From Desulfurococcaceae archaeon MEX13E-LK6-19 (GTDB taxonomy: Archaea; Thermoproteota; Thermoprotei_A; Sulfolobales; Desulfurococcaceae), in NCBI GenBank assembly GCA_029637525.1, contig CP072660.1, positions 1,637,612 to 1,701,611 on the forward strand: a stretch of DNA of 64,000 bases, in the 5' to 3' direction. Of this stretch, positions 45,135 through 53,896 are shown piece after piece. The translations under genes were made by a program, and so were the position numbers. The notes under the pieces were generated by a model that was not told the origin of the DNA, searched no databases, and saw only the letters and a program-made list of their open reading frames with translations. The number at the start of each line of letters is the position of its first letter. The stretch's first letter is position 1.

Positions 45135-46082
45135 TCACCTTTTACGGAGCCTTGGGTTAAAGTACTCCGATAATGCTTCACCTAAACAGATAAACCCTAT
45201 CACCGTCAAGGCTATGAATAATCCCGGTACAATAAACCATAGCCACATTCCTTGGTCGGTAACATAACTCCAGTTAGCAAAAGCATCACTTATAACGGCT
45301 CCCCAGTCAGCCCGCCCACTAGCTTGAGGTATTAGGAAACTCAGGGATGCGACAGTAACTATTGCTCCTGCAATAAGTACTGCCGCCCTAGCAAAAGCTA
45401 GCGGGAGTACTTGTGGTAGAATATGGCGGGTTATGATCCTCTTACCACTTGCACCAAGCGCCTTAGCTGCATCAACATATCCTGACGATGCTAACTGCAT
45501 TGTGAGAGCTCTAGTTGCTCTAGCAGTACTCGGCCACGAGATGATAGCTATCAATGCTATTGTATGCCATATACTCCATATCTCTCTAAACAATGTTATA
45601 GCAAGCAGTATCAATAATAGACTCGGTATCATCATTATAACATCCGACAATAATGTTAATAGAGCATCTAGTTTACCACGTACATAACCAGCAATAGAGC
45701 CCACGAGAACACCTATAATCGTCGCTATTAATGCTACTAGAATTCCAGCCGTCAGCGACACTCGTGTACCATAAACCACTCGAGCCCATATGTCTCGTCC
45801 TCTCTGGTCTATACCCAGTGGATGATCAGGCGTCGGCGGGTAGGGGACTTCTCCTCCCATTGCAATAATTTCACGCCTAAAATCTTGGTCAGGTGTATAG
45901 GGTGTGAATAACCATGGGAACAACGCTATTATAATAAATGCCGATAATATCACTACGCCTGTAATACCGTATCTGTTTCTTAGAACAAACTTGATACAAT
46001 CAACTACTCCCTCAAGAGCTTCTTTAAGTGGCGATGGCTTCTTTTTCACCTGTTTTCTATCTATATCCTTTACCTGTGTCAT
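45135..46082 (-). CDS. ABC importer permease (DppC/OppC-like), system 2
   Basis: This 315-residue permease has the DppC features YGITGVVILSAFIIIALFPWLFTPY, HPLGIDQRGRDIWARVVYGTR and the EAA loop YVDAAKALGASGKRIITRHILPQ. The C-terminus EALSEYFNPRLRKR matches the family's end. ATG 46082 follows AGGAGGTGA by 6 bases. It sits 6 bases after the DppB-like gene of the same operon. No ATPase gene accompanies it here. Confidence 0.92.
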   Translation of the reverse strand: MTQVKDIDRKQVKKKPSPLKEALEGVVDCIKFVLRNRYGITGVVILSAFIIIALFPWLFTPYTPDQDFRREIIAMGGEVPYPPTPDHPLGIDQRGRDIWARVVYGTRVSLTAGILVALIATIIGVLVGSIAGYVRGKLDALLTLLSDVIMMIPSLLLILLAITLFREIWSIWHTIALIAIISWPSTARATRALTMQLASSGYVDAAKALGASGKRIITRHILPQVLPLAFARAAVLIAGAIVTVASLSFLIPQASGRADWGAVISDAFANWSYVTDQGMWLWFIVPGLFIALTVIGFICLGEALSEYFNPRLRKR

Positions 46083-46088
46083 AGATGC

Positions 46089-47111
46089 TCACCTCCTAAT
46101 ACGTGGGTCAAGATAGGAGTAGAGCATCTCGGCTATGGTGATCGCAATGAGTACTGCAAGAGTTATTATCGTGAACCCGCCTATGATGAGAGGTTGATCG
46201 TTAGCCTTCATAGCATCGTACAAGAGACTTCCAACACCAGGGTAATGAAATATTGTTTCGGTGACGACAGCACCACCGAATACAAAACCAAGATCTATTG
46301 CCATGAGAGTTATAATTGATGGCGCTACTGCTCTGAATATATACCTGTTAAATATACTATCTTCCGGCAATCCTGCTGCACGCAGAGTTACAACATAATC
46401 TTGAGTCATTTCCTCTGTAGTCATATTCCTTACTACAAGAAGATACTGCACAGCATAGATTTTCGATAGTGTCAACATAGGCAATATACTCATCCAGAAC
46501 CATGCCACCATATGCGATCCTATGTCAGGAGCCCTTGTTACACCTGTTTCAAGTCCCCAGGGGAACCAGCCTCTACTGCTGGAGAAGAGGTACAGTAATA
46601 GTAGACCGAGCCAGAACACTGGTAGAGCTCTTATACCTACTATAAGCCACGTCATACTTATGTCTAGTAGAGTTCCCCTCTTTCTCGCAAGATATGTTCC
46701 AAGAGCAAGCCCTATCATCGACCCGAATATGAAGGCGCTACCAACAAGGCTTATAGTCCATGGCAACCTCTCTAGAATTACTTCACTAACAGGACGGAGT
46801 CCATGACGTGCCGATGGCCCGAAATCGAAGGTAAACACGCTCTTTAGGAACTTAAAGTACCTAATGTATATGGGGTCCTTGTATACCGGTCTTCCGAGTT
46901 CCTCATCGTATTTGTATCCAAACCTGTCAAGATAGTATAGGTATTGCTGGAAGACTCCTGGTTCTCTACGCTCTAATAACTGGTCAAACGGTGTTTTACC
47001 TGTTATAATAAACGATAATTCTGTTAAACCCCAGATTATAGTTAAGATTATTAGAAACGTTAGCAATCTCTGTAACAAGATTTTAACAATATGTCTTGCT
47101 AGCCCCGCCAC
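46089..47111 (-). CDS. ABC importer permease (DppB/OppB-like), system 2
   Basis: This permease has about 340 residues and the DppB pattern: N-terminal helix LLQRLLTFLIILTIIWGLTELSFII, the large loop PFDQLLERREPGVFQQYLYYLDRFGYKY, the EAA loop EEMTQDYVVTLRAAGLPEDSIF and the C-terminal YSYLDPRIRR. GTG 47111 follows GGTGG by 8 bases, and the remaining upstream open frame overlaps the divergent receptor gene, so it is not used. It is the first gene of the operon, divergent from the binding-protein gene at 47249. Confidence 0.9.
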   Translation of the reverse strand: MAGLARHIVKILLQRLLTFLIILTIIWGLTELSFIITGKTPFDQLLERREPGVFQQYLYYLDRFGYKYDEELGRPVYKDPIYIRYFKFLKSVFTFDFGPSARHGLRPVSEVILERLPWTISLVGSAFIFGSMIGLALGTYLARKRGTLLDISMTWLIVGIRALPVFWLGLLLLYLFSSSRGWFPWGLETGVTRAPDIGSHMVAWFWMSILPMLTLSKIYAVQYLLVVRNMTTEEMTQDYVVTLRAAGLPEDSIFNRYIFRAVAPSIITLMAIDLGFVFGGAVVTETIFHYPGVGSLLYDAMKANDQPLIIGGFTIITLAVLIAITIAEMLYSYLDPRIRR

Positions 47112-47159
47112 TCTGCAATCCACCAAGCTAGCATTGTCCATGTGTGTAATAAAAAAATG

Positions 47160-47180
47160 CGTATTAACGGGGTAAATACG
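47160..47180. promoter_or_regulatory. Dyad in the divergent promoter region of importer system 2
   Basis: CGTATT, a 9-base spacer, then AATACG lies in the 137-base gap between the divergent permease operon and the binding-protein gene. It may be an operator controlling both halves of the importer. The arms are only 6 bases. Confidence 0.3.
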
Positions 47181-47248
47181 GTTACTACGGCTTTGTAAAT
47201 GAGGTTTAATAATTTTTTGAAAAATAAAAACGAAATAGGGATTGTCCC

Positions 47249-49462
47249 ATGAGATACAATACAGTTTTATCAAAAACCCTGCTTGCCTTACTAGCATTAA
47301 CCCTAATACTACCAGTCATACCAGCCCTTCAGGTAAGTGCAGAGGATGGACCAGACTTAGTATTGGTACTACTAACAGAGCCATCAGTAATCAACCCATT
47401 CACATACACTTCAGTATACGAACAAGTAGTACTAGAGGCAATCTATGAGCCCTTAGTCAGAATGGCTCCAGACGGCTCGATTGTACCAAACCTAGCTGTA
47501 TCCTGGACTAGCGAGAACAATACATGGACATTCTATCTTAGATCCGATGTAGTATGGCATGACGGAGAACCATTCAACGCCTCAGATGTAGCTTTCACAC
47601 TCTTACTCGCCAAACAACACCCAGAGCTCCAGGGCGGTAATGCCGACTTCTATGCTGCACTACAAAACGTAGTAGTCGAGAATGCTACTGTAGTAAAACT
47701 AGTATTCAACCAGACTGTCCCAGTACTAGAGAAGCTCGCATCAATATACATTGTACCAAAACATGTATGGGAGACCATACCCGCAGACCAGCTTGCAGCA
47801 TCACTACCAGAGGACAAGATCATTGGTTGTGGCCCATTCAAGTGGTCTGAACATGTACCTGGAAGCTACATAAAACTTGTTAGATTCGACCAGCACTTCC
47901 GTGGAACACCCGAACCAGCTTCACTAACATTCAAGTTTGTCTCTAGCGTGGATGAGGCAGTAAACCTAATCTACACCGGTGAAGCTGACGCTGGATTATA
48001 CTATGTATACAAGAAAGTACACACATCTAAGCTAAACGAACTGGTACAGCAAGGAAAAGCCATTGTATGGCAGGGTCTAGGTTCCAGTACACACGTATTA
48101 ATGTTCAACTTACGCAAGTACCCATTCAGCGAGAAAGCATTCCGTCTAGCAGTAGCACTAGCAATCAATGTAACCGATATTGTAACCAAGTACTATGGAA
48201 AATGGGTGTTCGCTGCCCCAGGTAACCTAGGATTCGTTAGCCCAAGATGTGGTAACTTCACATGGTATGCATACAAGGAGGACGTATATCCATACAACCC
48301 AGAGCTTGCCAAGAAGATACTAACAGATGTACTAGGCTTCAAGGATGTTGATGGAGACGGCTACCTAGAACTACCTGATGGAAGCGACTTCAAGGTACAC
48401 ATAATACAAGTACCAAACGATGCATTCTATAGAGACCTCATCTCAGAAGACATAGCAAACTACCTCAAAGCAGTTGGAATCGATGCAGAGTTCACACCAA
48501 TCGCTAGCAGCTCTGACTACTGGTCAATGCTTGCACAAAGAGACTTCGAGATGACTGTTGTAGGATGGGTAACACCACGTTCAGACAGAGCACTAGCTTC
48601 ACAAGCAGGCTGGTGGGTACCATTAACATTCCTATCATGGCTCACATCAACCGAGGACAGGCCCGGTGGTGGCAACACACCAGGATTCAGGTCAAGAGAG
48701 TACGACACCATATATGCTGAGTTCAAGAACGCATTCATGAGCGGCGACTACACAACAGCTGCCTACAAAGCCTACGAGCTACAGTACATAATAGCCCGCG
48801 ACCTACCAGTGATAGGCTTCTATCACCCATACGTTGTAACAGCTGTTAGAATAGACAAGTACCAGGACTGGGTTATCACAGCCGAGAACTACGCTCTGAA
48901 CTACTGGAGCTACATCGGAAGCCAAGTAGCTGGACTAGGGCCTGGCCCACTAAAGTATGGTGAACTAAGCATCGATGCATTCCCGGTATACAAGGCTCCT
49001 GAAGACGACATACTGAAGCTAAACAAGCAAATACAGGATCTACTAGTACCAGCTACTCTAAAGAAGCTAGGTGAATCAGTATCAAGCCTAAGTGAGAGAG
49101 TAGATGAGCTAAGCGGTCTAGTACAACAACTCAACGAACAATTATCATCACTACAAAACGCTACAACAGCTGACATCGCATCCATAAGATCAACACTCGT
49201 AACAGTAGCAACAACACTCAACACAACAGCACAAACACTACAAGAACTATCAGACACTCTCAGCGAAATGAAGAACACCCTACAGACACTATCAGAAGAT
49301 GTAAGCTCAGCTAAAGAAGAAGCATCCAAAGCCGCATCAGAATCCTCAGATACAGCCAGCAAAGTCGATAGCCTAGCATCAACAGTAAACATACTCCTAG
49401 CAATAGTCGCCATATCACTAATACTAAACATAATTGGTCTCATAAGAGCGTTCAAAGGCTAA
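47249..49462 (+). CDS. ABC substrate-binding protein, family 5, with coiled-coil tether
   Basis: This is a 737-residue extracellular receptor. The signal peptide (TLLALLALTLILPVIPALQVSA) is followed by the SBP family 5 domain with VLLTEPSVINPF, VPNLAVSW, VVWHDGEPFNASDVAF and GCGPFKW. After about residue 590 comes a long coiled coil (KLGESVSSLSERVDELSG..., then SDTLSEMKNTLQTL...EEASKAAS) and a C-terminal helix (VNILLAIVAISLILNIIGLI). It therefore uses a coiled coil, not a Thr stalk, to stand off the membrane, and may oligomerise. ATG 47249 is the start. It is divergent from its permeases. Confidence 0.92.
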   Translation: MRYNTVLSKTLLALLALTLILPVIPALQVSAEDGPDLVLVLLTEPSVINPFTYTSVYEQVVLEAIYEPLVRMAPDGSIVPNLAVSWTSENNTWTFYLRSDVVWHDGEPFNASDVAFTLLLAKQHPELQGGNADFYAALQNVVVENATVVKLVFNQTVPVLEKLASIYIVPKHVWETIPADQLAASLPEDKIIGCGPFKWSEHVPGSYIKLVRFDQHFRGTPEPASLTFKFVSSVDEAVNLIYTGEADAGLYYVYKKVHTSKLNELVQQGKAIVWQGLGSSTHVLMFNLRKYPFSEKAFRLAVALAINVTDIVTKYYGKWVFAAPGNLGFVSPRCGNFTWYAYKEDVYPYNPELAKKILTDVLGFKDVDGDGYLELPDGSDFKVHIIQVPNDAFYRDLISEDIANYLKAVGIDAEFTPIASSSDYWSMLAQRDFEMTVVGWVTPRSDRALASQAGWWVPLTFLSWLTSTEDRPGGGNTPGFRSREYDTIYAEFKNAFMSGDYTTAAYKAYELQYIIARDLPVIGFYHPYVVTAVRIDKYQDWVITAENYALNYWSYIGSQVAGLGPGPLKYGELSIDAFPVYKAPEDDILKLNKQIQDLLVPATLKKLGESVSSLSERVDELSGLVQQLNEQLSSLQNATTADIASIRSTLVTVATTLNTTAQTLQELSDTLSEMKNTLQTLSEDVSSAKEEASKAASESSDTASKVDSLASTVNILLAIVAISLILNIIGLIRAFKG

Positions 49463-49482
49463 ATAAAAATTTGAAACCATTC

Positions 49483-49488
49483 TTTTTT
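49483..49488 (+). terminator. T-run terminator after receptor gene
   Basis: Six T residues lie about 20 bases after the stop codon, fitting archaeal intrinsic termination. Confidence 0.5.
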
Positions 49489-49562
49489 ATCCATATAAAG
49501 CATTTTATTTTCCTCAAATATCATATTAGTTGACATAATACATTAGTTGAGGCATTACCATC

Positions 49563-50519
49563 ATGTTTATAGCAGGTATTGATGCTGGTGCAACAAAAAC
49601 AAAAGTAGTAATCACTGACTCTAATGGACATATTCTTGCAAAAACCATGGGCGGACCAGGAAACCCTACTGCTTTAGGCTGGGATAACGCTTTATCAAAT
49701 ATAGTAGAGACACTACGCAATGCACTGCAACAGGCGAAACTAGATTATGTCGATAAAATCATTGCAAGCGTTGCCTATACAGGATGGGGTAAGTATAGAG
49801 GAAGATACGTAGAGACATTCATCCGTGAGAAAATAGCTCGTCAAGTAATTGTTCTAGAAGACTATAAGGCTTCGCTTTATACATGCTTTCCTGAAGGCGA
49901 GGGAATAATATACATTATGGGCACCGGAAGTAGTTGCTATGGATACTATCGAGGCAAAGAAGCCCTCGTAGGAGGATGGGGGCATTTGCTCGGAGACGAG
50001 GGAAGCGGCTACTATGTTGGTAGAGAAGGAATTACCGCGGCATTGAAGTACTTTGATGGACGAGGAGAACCAACATTATTACTACGTTACCTTAGAGAAT
50101 GGGGTAAACAAGATAGTGTATACGAGATCGTGTCAATGATATATACAAGCAATTCGCCAAAGACGCTCATAGCCAGCTTTGCACCATATGTAGTTAAAGC
50201 ATATAATGAAGGAGATGATGTTGCAGCAAGAATACTACGAAATGCCGTAAAAGAAGCCCTTCTAACAATCAAGACATGTATAGAAAAACTCCATTATGAT
50301 AGACGCGAAATAGGGTTCACTGGAGGATTCTATAGTGGAGCAAAAAATATACTAGCTAAACTGATTGATTCGGAATCCGAGAAAATACTTGGGTTTAAAA
50401 TAACGATAAAAGAACCTATCGCACCAATAGAGTGTGCTCTTGTACTACATGAATTAAGGAAACAAAATACTTCTTTTAACGAAAATGAATTCATAAGCAA
50501 ATGTAAGAACTATACATAA
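49563..50519 (+). CDS. BadF/BcrA-family sugar kinase (N-acetylglucosamine kinase-like)
   Basis: This 318-residue ATPase of the BadF/BadG family has the ASKHA fold and is related to eukaryotic-type N-acetylglucosamine kinases. Phosphate-1 loop GIDAGATKTKVVITDSNG opens the protein, followed by the acidic NPTALGWDNAL, the phosphate-2 loop MGTGSSCYG, GGWGHLLGDEGSGYY (the family's 'GGwG..lGDeGSg' motif) and an adenosine loop in GFTGGFYSG. Cytoplasmic. The likely reaction is ATP-dependent phosphorylation of GlcNAc or a related hexosamine, which would feed NagA at 61970. The start is ATG 49563. Confidence 0.85.
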   Translation: MFIAGIDAGATKTKVVITDSNGHILAKTMGGPGNPTALGWDNALSNIVETLRNALQQAKLDYVDKIIASVAYTGWGKYRGRYVETFIREKIARQVIVLEDYKASLYTCFPEGEGIIYIMGTGSSCYGYYRGKEALVGGWGHLLGDEGSGYYVGREGITAALKYFDGRGEPTLLLRYLREWGKQDSVYEIVSMIYTSNSPKTLIASFAPYVVKAYNEGDDVAARILRNAVKEALLTIKTCIEKLHYDRREIGFTGGFYSGAKNILAKLIDSESEKILGFKITIKEPIAPIECALVLHELRKQNTSFNENEFISKCKNYT

Positions 50520-50610
50520 GCCCTTTGTTATAAACTGTTCAAACAAAGTTGGTAATTATAGTACATTATTCTTTTACAAAATCTTCTCTACAAGAATACT
50601 GGGCGAGATT

Positions 50611-53600
50611 ATGTTGAGAAAAACACGTTTGCTGCCTTTATTTAGTTTAGTTGTATTACTGCTAATTAATCTAGTAGCATTAACACCACATGGCACTACC
50701 ATTAATCCCAGTATCAACACTAACAACTCGAGCTCAGGTATTCTACTCATAGTATTGCCTGCAAGCATACCTGACGATCCTGTTCTAGCAGACAATGTTA
50801 TTGAAGCATTGATAACAATTAACAAGGCACTATATAGTGGAGAAGTCAAAGCATACATGCTTGTAAACGATGAAGTTATTGAGGGCACAACTGCGCCAAA
50901 GGGGTCTATAATAGTTACTGGTGATACAACAGAGCTAGAACAAGAGCTGAAGTCTCTGGGAATAACTGTTGTTGAACTACATGCTCTACCAGCAGTCAAG
51001 GTATTAACTCTTAACCCACCTAAGATAGGTATACTTGACGTCGGCAAGACTTATACAATACATAGTGTTTTGAGAGAAATGGGTTTTGTTTACAGTGTTG
51101 TAAGCCCTACGGCTGTAGACAGACTCTTAAACGAGGGCTATAATGTCTTCATACTACCACCAGGAAGCGGCACATACATAGCCAAGCTATTGGGTGAGGA
51201 AGGAGCTAGAGAATTAGCTGAATATGTTGCTGAAGGAGGAGGATTAATAGGTATCTGTGCTGGCGCGTATGCTGTCATAGAAGGATACAATAACTGGACA
51301 GCACTCCTACAGCTAGTTGATGCGAAACTGAAGAATTGGCCAACATGGTGGCTTGGGACAGGTATAGTTCATGTAGAGGTAACTAATCCTGATAACCCTG
51401 TTGTATACGGGTTTAGCGATGGATTCGATGCAATATACTACAATGGCCCAATACTTGTTCCAAAAGATCTTGGCGATAACACAACACTAGGAATAGACGT
51501 AGAACCATATATTGAACTTGTAAAATACGTTTCAACAAGCCATGAACCAGGTGCTTTCAGTTATGGATGGGGTGACTTAGACCAATCCTACGTCGACAAC
51601 GTTATGGCCGGCGGCTCGGCTGTAACATTCTCTCACTACGGAAAAGGCAAGATAGTATTGTTCAGCATACATCCAGAACTCACAAGCGGTGATACAAGCT
51701 ACGCGCCAAACAGTACTCTAGCAACCAAGTATAACTGGAGAATGCTATTCAACGCAATATACTATGTGTCAAACTCCAACACAATAACTCTAGCAAGAGC
51801 CCTCAAAGGAGCATGGATCTGGCCATCAACATTCAGGTACATCTACGAGTTTATCAGAGAAAACTATCCGGCTCTAACTAAAGACGAGGCAGCCTATTAT
51901 GCAGCCGAGTTATTCGCATACGAATTATCAAGCTACGGAATTACTGATGTGTTTATAGAAGTCAAGTCTACTCGTGGATATGCATTCTATCCAAGCAATG
52001 TCCTCCCACCATATCCTCTAGAACCATATAATAACACAAACTTATACAAACCATTAATAGTAAAGCTCCATGAGTATGGTATAAGAGTACATGCTTGGAT
52101 ACCATGTTTCTATGACAGAGAGGTATGGGGACCAAAGGATCCCGTGTGGCATGTCGGTAAATCTATAAGCAATTGGAAACCCTATCCTGTGACAAAGTAT
52201 GTTAGACCAGCAAACACGACATACGTTAACATCTTGGCGGAGTTTACGAGAGAGCTTCTTTCCATGGGATTCGATGGAATACATTTAGATTACATACGTT
52301 ACGGACACATGGTCTATAGTTTCTCGCCAAGAGACATCGAGAGAGCTGAGGCATCCGGTATAAACGTCACAAAAGTTATTGATGCAATTAGAAGGACATT
52401 CTATACAGATTATTCAGGCGGCTATGATCCAACATATGTGTGGAGACTCTACATAAATGGAGATCCCGACATTACTAAATGGTTTAGTCTTAGGAGACAG
52501 GACATAGTCAACGCAATAACGACTATAGCCGAGGCAGCAAGAGATCAAGGAACAATATATGGCACTGAACCCATTCTCTCAGCAGCATTAATGCCCGACG
52601 TTACTATTAACAGGACAATAGAGGGGTACAACTTCACGATACCGGGACCAGTATTCCAGATGCTTCATTATGGACAAATATATGAAGACTTTGCAAGACT
52701 GGGCTTCTGGTTAATACCAATGGCGTACTATGTTAGCTATGGACAAAACGTTACTTGGATCAAAACCGTCGCTGAATATGTTGTATCCGTAACTAACGAA
52801 TATGGAGGTACACCACTGATAGGTCTACAAGCATGGAGTGTAGGTTACGATGATATTAGAACAGAAGAAAGCCTGGCAATAGAGGGCGGGGTACTAGGGT
52901 ATGTCTATTTCAGATGGGCAACCTATAGATCAACAGTAAAGGGAGAGACATGGAGTACGTATTCTGACGCATACGATGAACTGTATTCACTAATACCAAA
53001 GGTAATCAGCGCAGTTTCATCTCTACAGCCAAACAGTACTATCTCAAACGATCTTATCAAATACTACATGATAGTTGACGCTGTTGAAGCAGGAGTACTG
53101 TATCCAAATCCACAAGAGTTCATACCAGAAGCCTATGGTAAAGTACTGCTGGTAATAGATAACTTGGCTCCAGTAATCGCTAAGAAGATTACACTACTCA
53201 GAAACCTCATTACAACACATGATCTTGAAGAATACAGTAGCTCTATAACATTATTAGAGCTACTACTATCAAGACTTAATACAACAAGCGATTTGAGTCA
53301 AAGAACTCTCCTCTTAGAAGAAATAACAGATACAATAAGTATTCTCGAGATCAAGGTAATTACAGCAATTGTTGATAATATCGCAGAAGAAATAACACAG
53401 TTAAAAGAAAACCTAACAAGAGTTTCATTGAAGACAGCATCGAATGAAGAGTCAATAAGTTCACTAACAACAAAGATAAGTCAATTAGAGAATGAATTAA
53501 TGGAGCTAAAGAACACCAATATAACGAACATAGAGAACATTATAGCAAGCCTTAACAGTACATTAGTAGAGCTCAAACAATCACTAGAAAAACAAGACCA

Positions 53601-53769
53601 AGACTTGAGTAGAATCAATGAAACATTCAGAACCGATATAGACACCATCAAAGATAAGGTATCAGACCTTGAAGCAGGCAGTAGGAACACTTTATACTTA
53701 GCCATAGGAGCATTAGTATTATCAATAACTGCACTTGGAGCAATGGTACTCGCTTTCACTAAGAAATAA
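50611..53769 (+). CDS. Surface fusion: GATase-like domain plus glycosidase-like TIM barrel with coiled-coil anchor
   Basis: This is a 1052-residue extracellular protein. The signal peptide is followed by a class I amidotransferase-like domain of the biotin-protein-ligase-N type (VFILPPGSGTYIAKLLG, then GGGLIGICAGAYAVIEG with Cys near residue 216). A GHL10-like TIM barrel follows (IWPSTFRYIYEFIREN, GIRVHAWIPCFYDR, MGFDGIHLDYIRYGH with the conserved 'DGIhlDYIRY'). A long coiled coil (TLLEEITDTISILE..., ISQLENELMELKN...) leads to a C-terminal helix (YLAIGALVLSITALGAMVLAF). GHL10 proteins are putative glycoside hydrolases; activity is inferred. It resembles the TIM barrel at 59705-60940. Start ATG 50611 is followed by TTG 50614. 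Confidence 0.78.
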   Translation: MLRKTRLLPLFSLVVLLLINLVALTPHGTTINPSINTNNSSSGILLIVLPASIPDDPVLADNVIEALITINKALYSGEVKAYMLVNDEVIEGTTAPKGSIIVTGDTTELEQELKSLGITVVELHALPAVKVLTLNPPKIGILDVGKTYTIHSVLREMGFVYSVVSPTAVDRLLNEGYNVFILPPGSGTYIAKLLGEEGARELAEYVAEGGGLIGICAGAYAVIEGYNNWTALLQLVDAKLKNWPTWWLGTGIVHVEVTNPDNPVVYGFSDGFDAIYYNGPILVPKDLGDNTTLGIDVEPYIELVKYVSTSHEPGAFSYGWGDLDQSYVDNVMAGGSAVTFSHYGKGKIVLFSIHPELTSGDTSYAPNSTLATKYNWRMLFNAIYYVSNSNTITLARALKGAWIWPSTFRYIYEFIRENYPALTKDEAAYYAAELFAYELSSYGITDVFIEVKSTRGYAFYPSNVLPPYPLEPYNNTNLYKPLIVKLHEYGIRVHAWIPCFYDREVWGPKDPVWHVGKSISNWKPYPVTKYVRPANTTYVNILAEFTRELLSMGFDGIHLDYIRYGHMVYSFSPRDIERAEASGINVTKVIDAIRRTFYTDYSGGYDPTYVWRLYINGDPDITKWFSLRRQDIVNAITTIAEAARDQGTIYGTEPILSAALMPDVTINRTIEGYNFTIPGPVFQMLHYGQIYEDFARLGFWLIPMAYYVSYGQNVTWIKTVAEYVVSVTNEYGGTPLIGLQAWSVGYDDIRTEESLAIEGGVLGYVYFRWATYRSTVKGETWSTYSDAYDELYSLIPKVISAVSSLQPNSTISNDLIKYYMIVDAVEAGVLYPNPQEFIPEAYGKVLLVIDNLAPVIAKKITLLRNLITTHDLEEYSSSITLLELLLSRLNTTSDLSQRTLLLEEITDTISILEIKVITAIVDNIAEEITQLKENLTRVSLKTASNEESISSLTTKISQLENELMELKNTNITNIENIIASLNSTLVELKQSLEKQDQDLSRINETFRTDIDTIKDKVSDLEAGSRNTLYLAIGALVLSITALGAMVLAFTKK

Positions 53770-53804
53770 CAAAAATAATACTATTAATTACACAATACTA
53801 AGTC

Positions 53805-53810
53805 TTTTTT
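53805..53810 (+). terminator. T-run terminator after GATase/glycosidase fusion
   Basis: Six T residues lie about 36 bases after the stop codon, fitting archaeal intrinsic termination. Confidence 0.45.
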
Positions 53811-53896
53811 CTATACATAAATTTGGTATAAATAAGCTCCCCATCTCATCAAGTTATTACTTGGTATGCGAAATTACCTTACGTGGAGGAATAAAA

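Noticed and set aside
47112-47297. N-terminal extension of the DppB-like permease
   Set aside because: The extra residues precede the typical DppB start, overlap the divergent receptor gene, and a GTG at 47111 with GGTGG 8 bases upstream is a better start.
48910-49455. Minus-strand 181-codon frame over the receptor's coiled coil
   Set aside because: Antisense of a helical coiled-coil coding region with favourable codon pattern; Ser/Val-rich low-complexity product, no ribosome site.
53735-53896. N-terminal extension of the Eis-like acetyltransferase
   Set aside because: The residues overlap the preceding gene's end and are not GNAT-like; ATG 53897 has a GGAGGA ribosome site.
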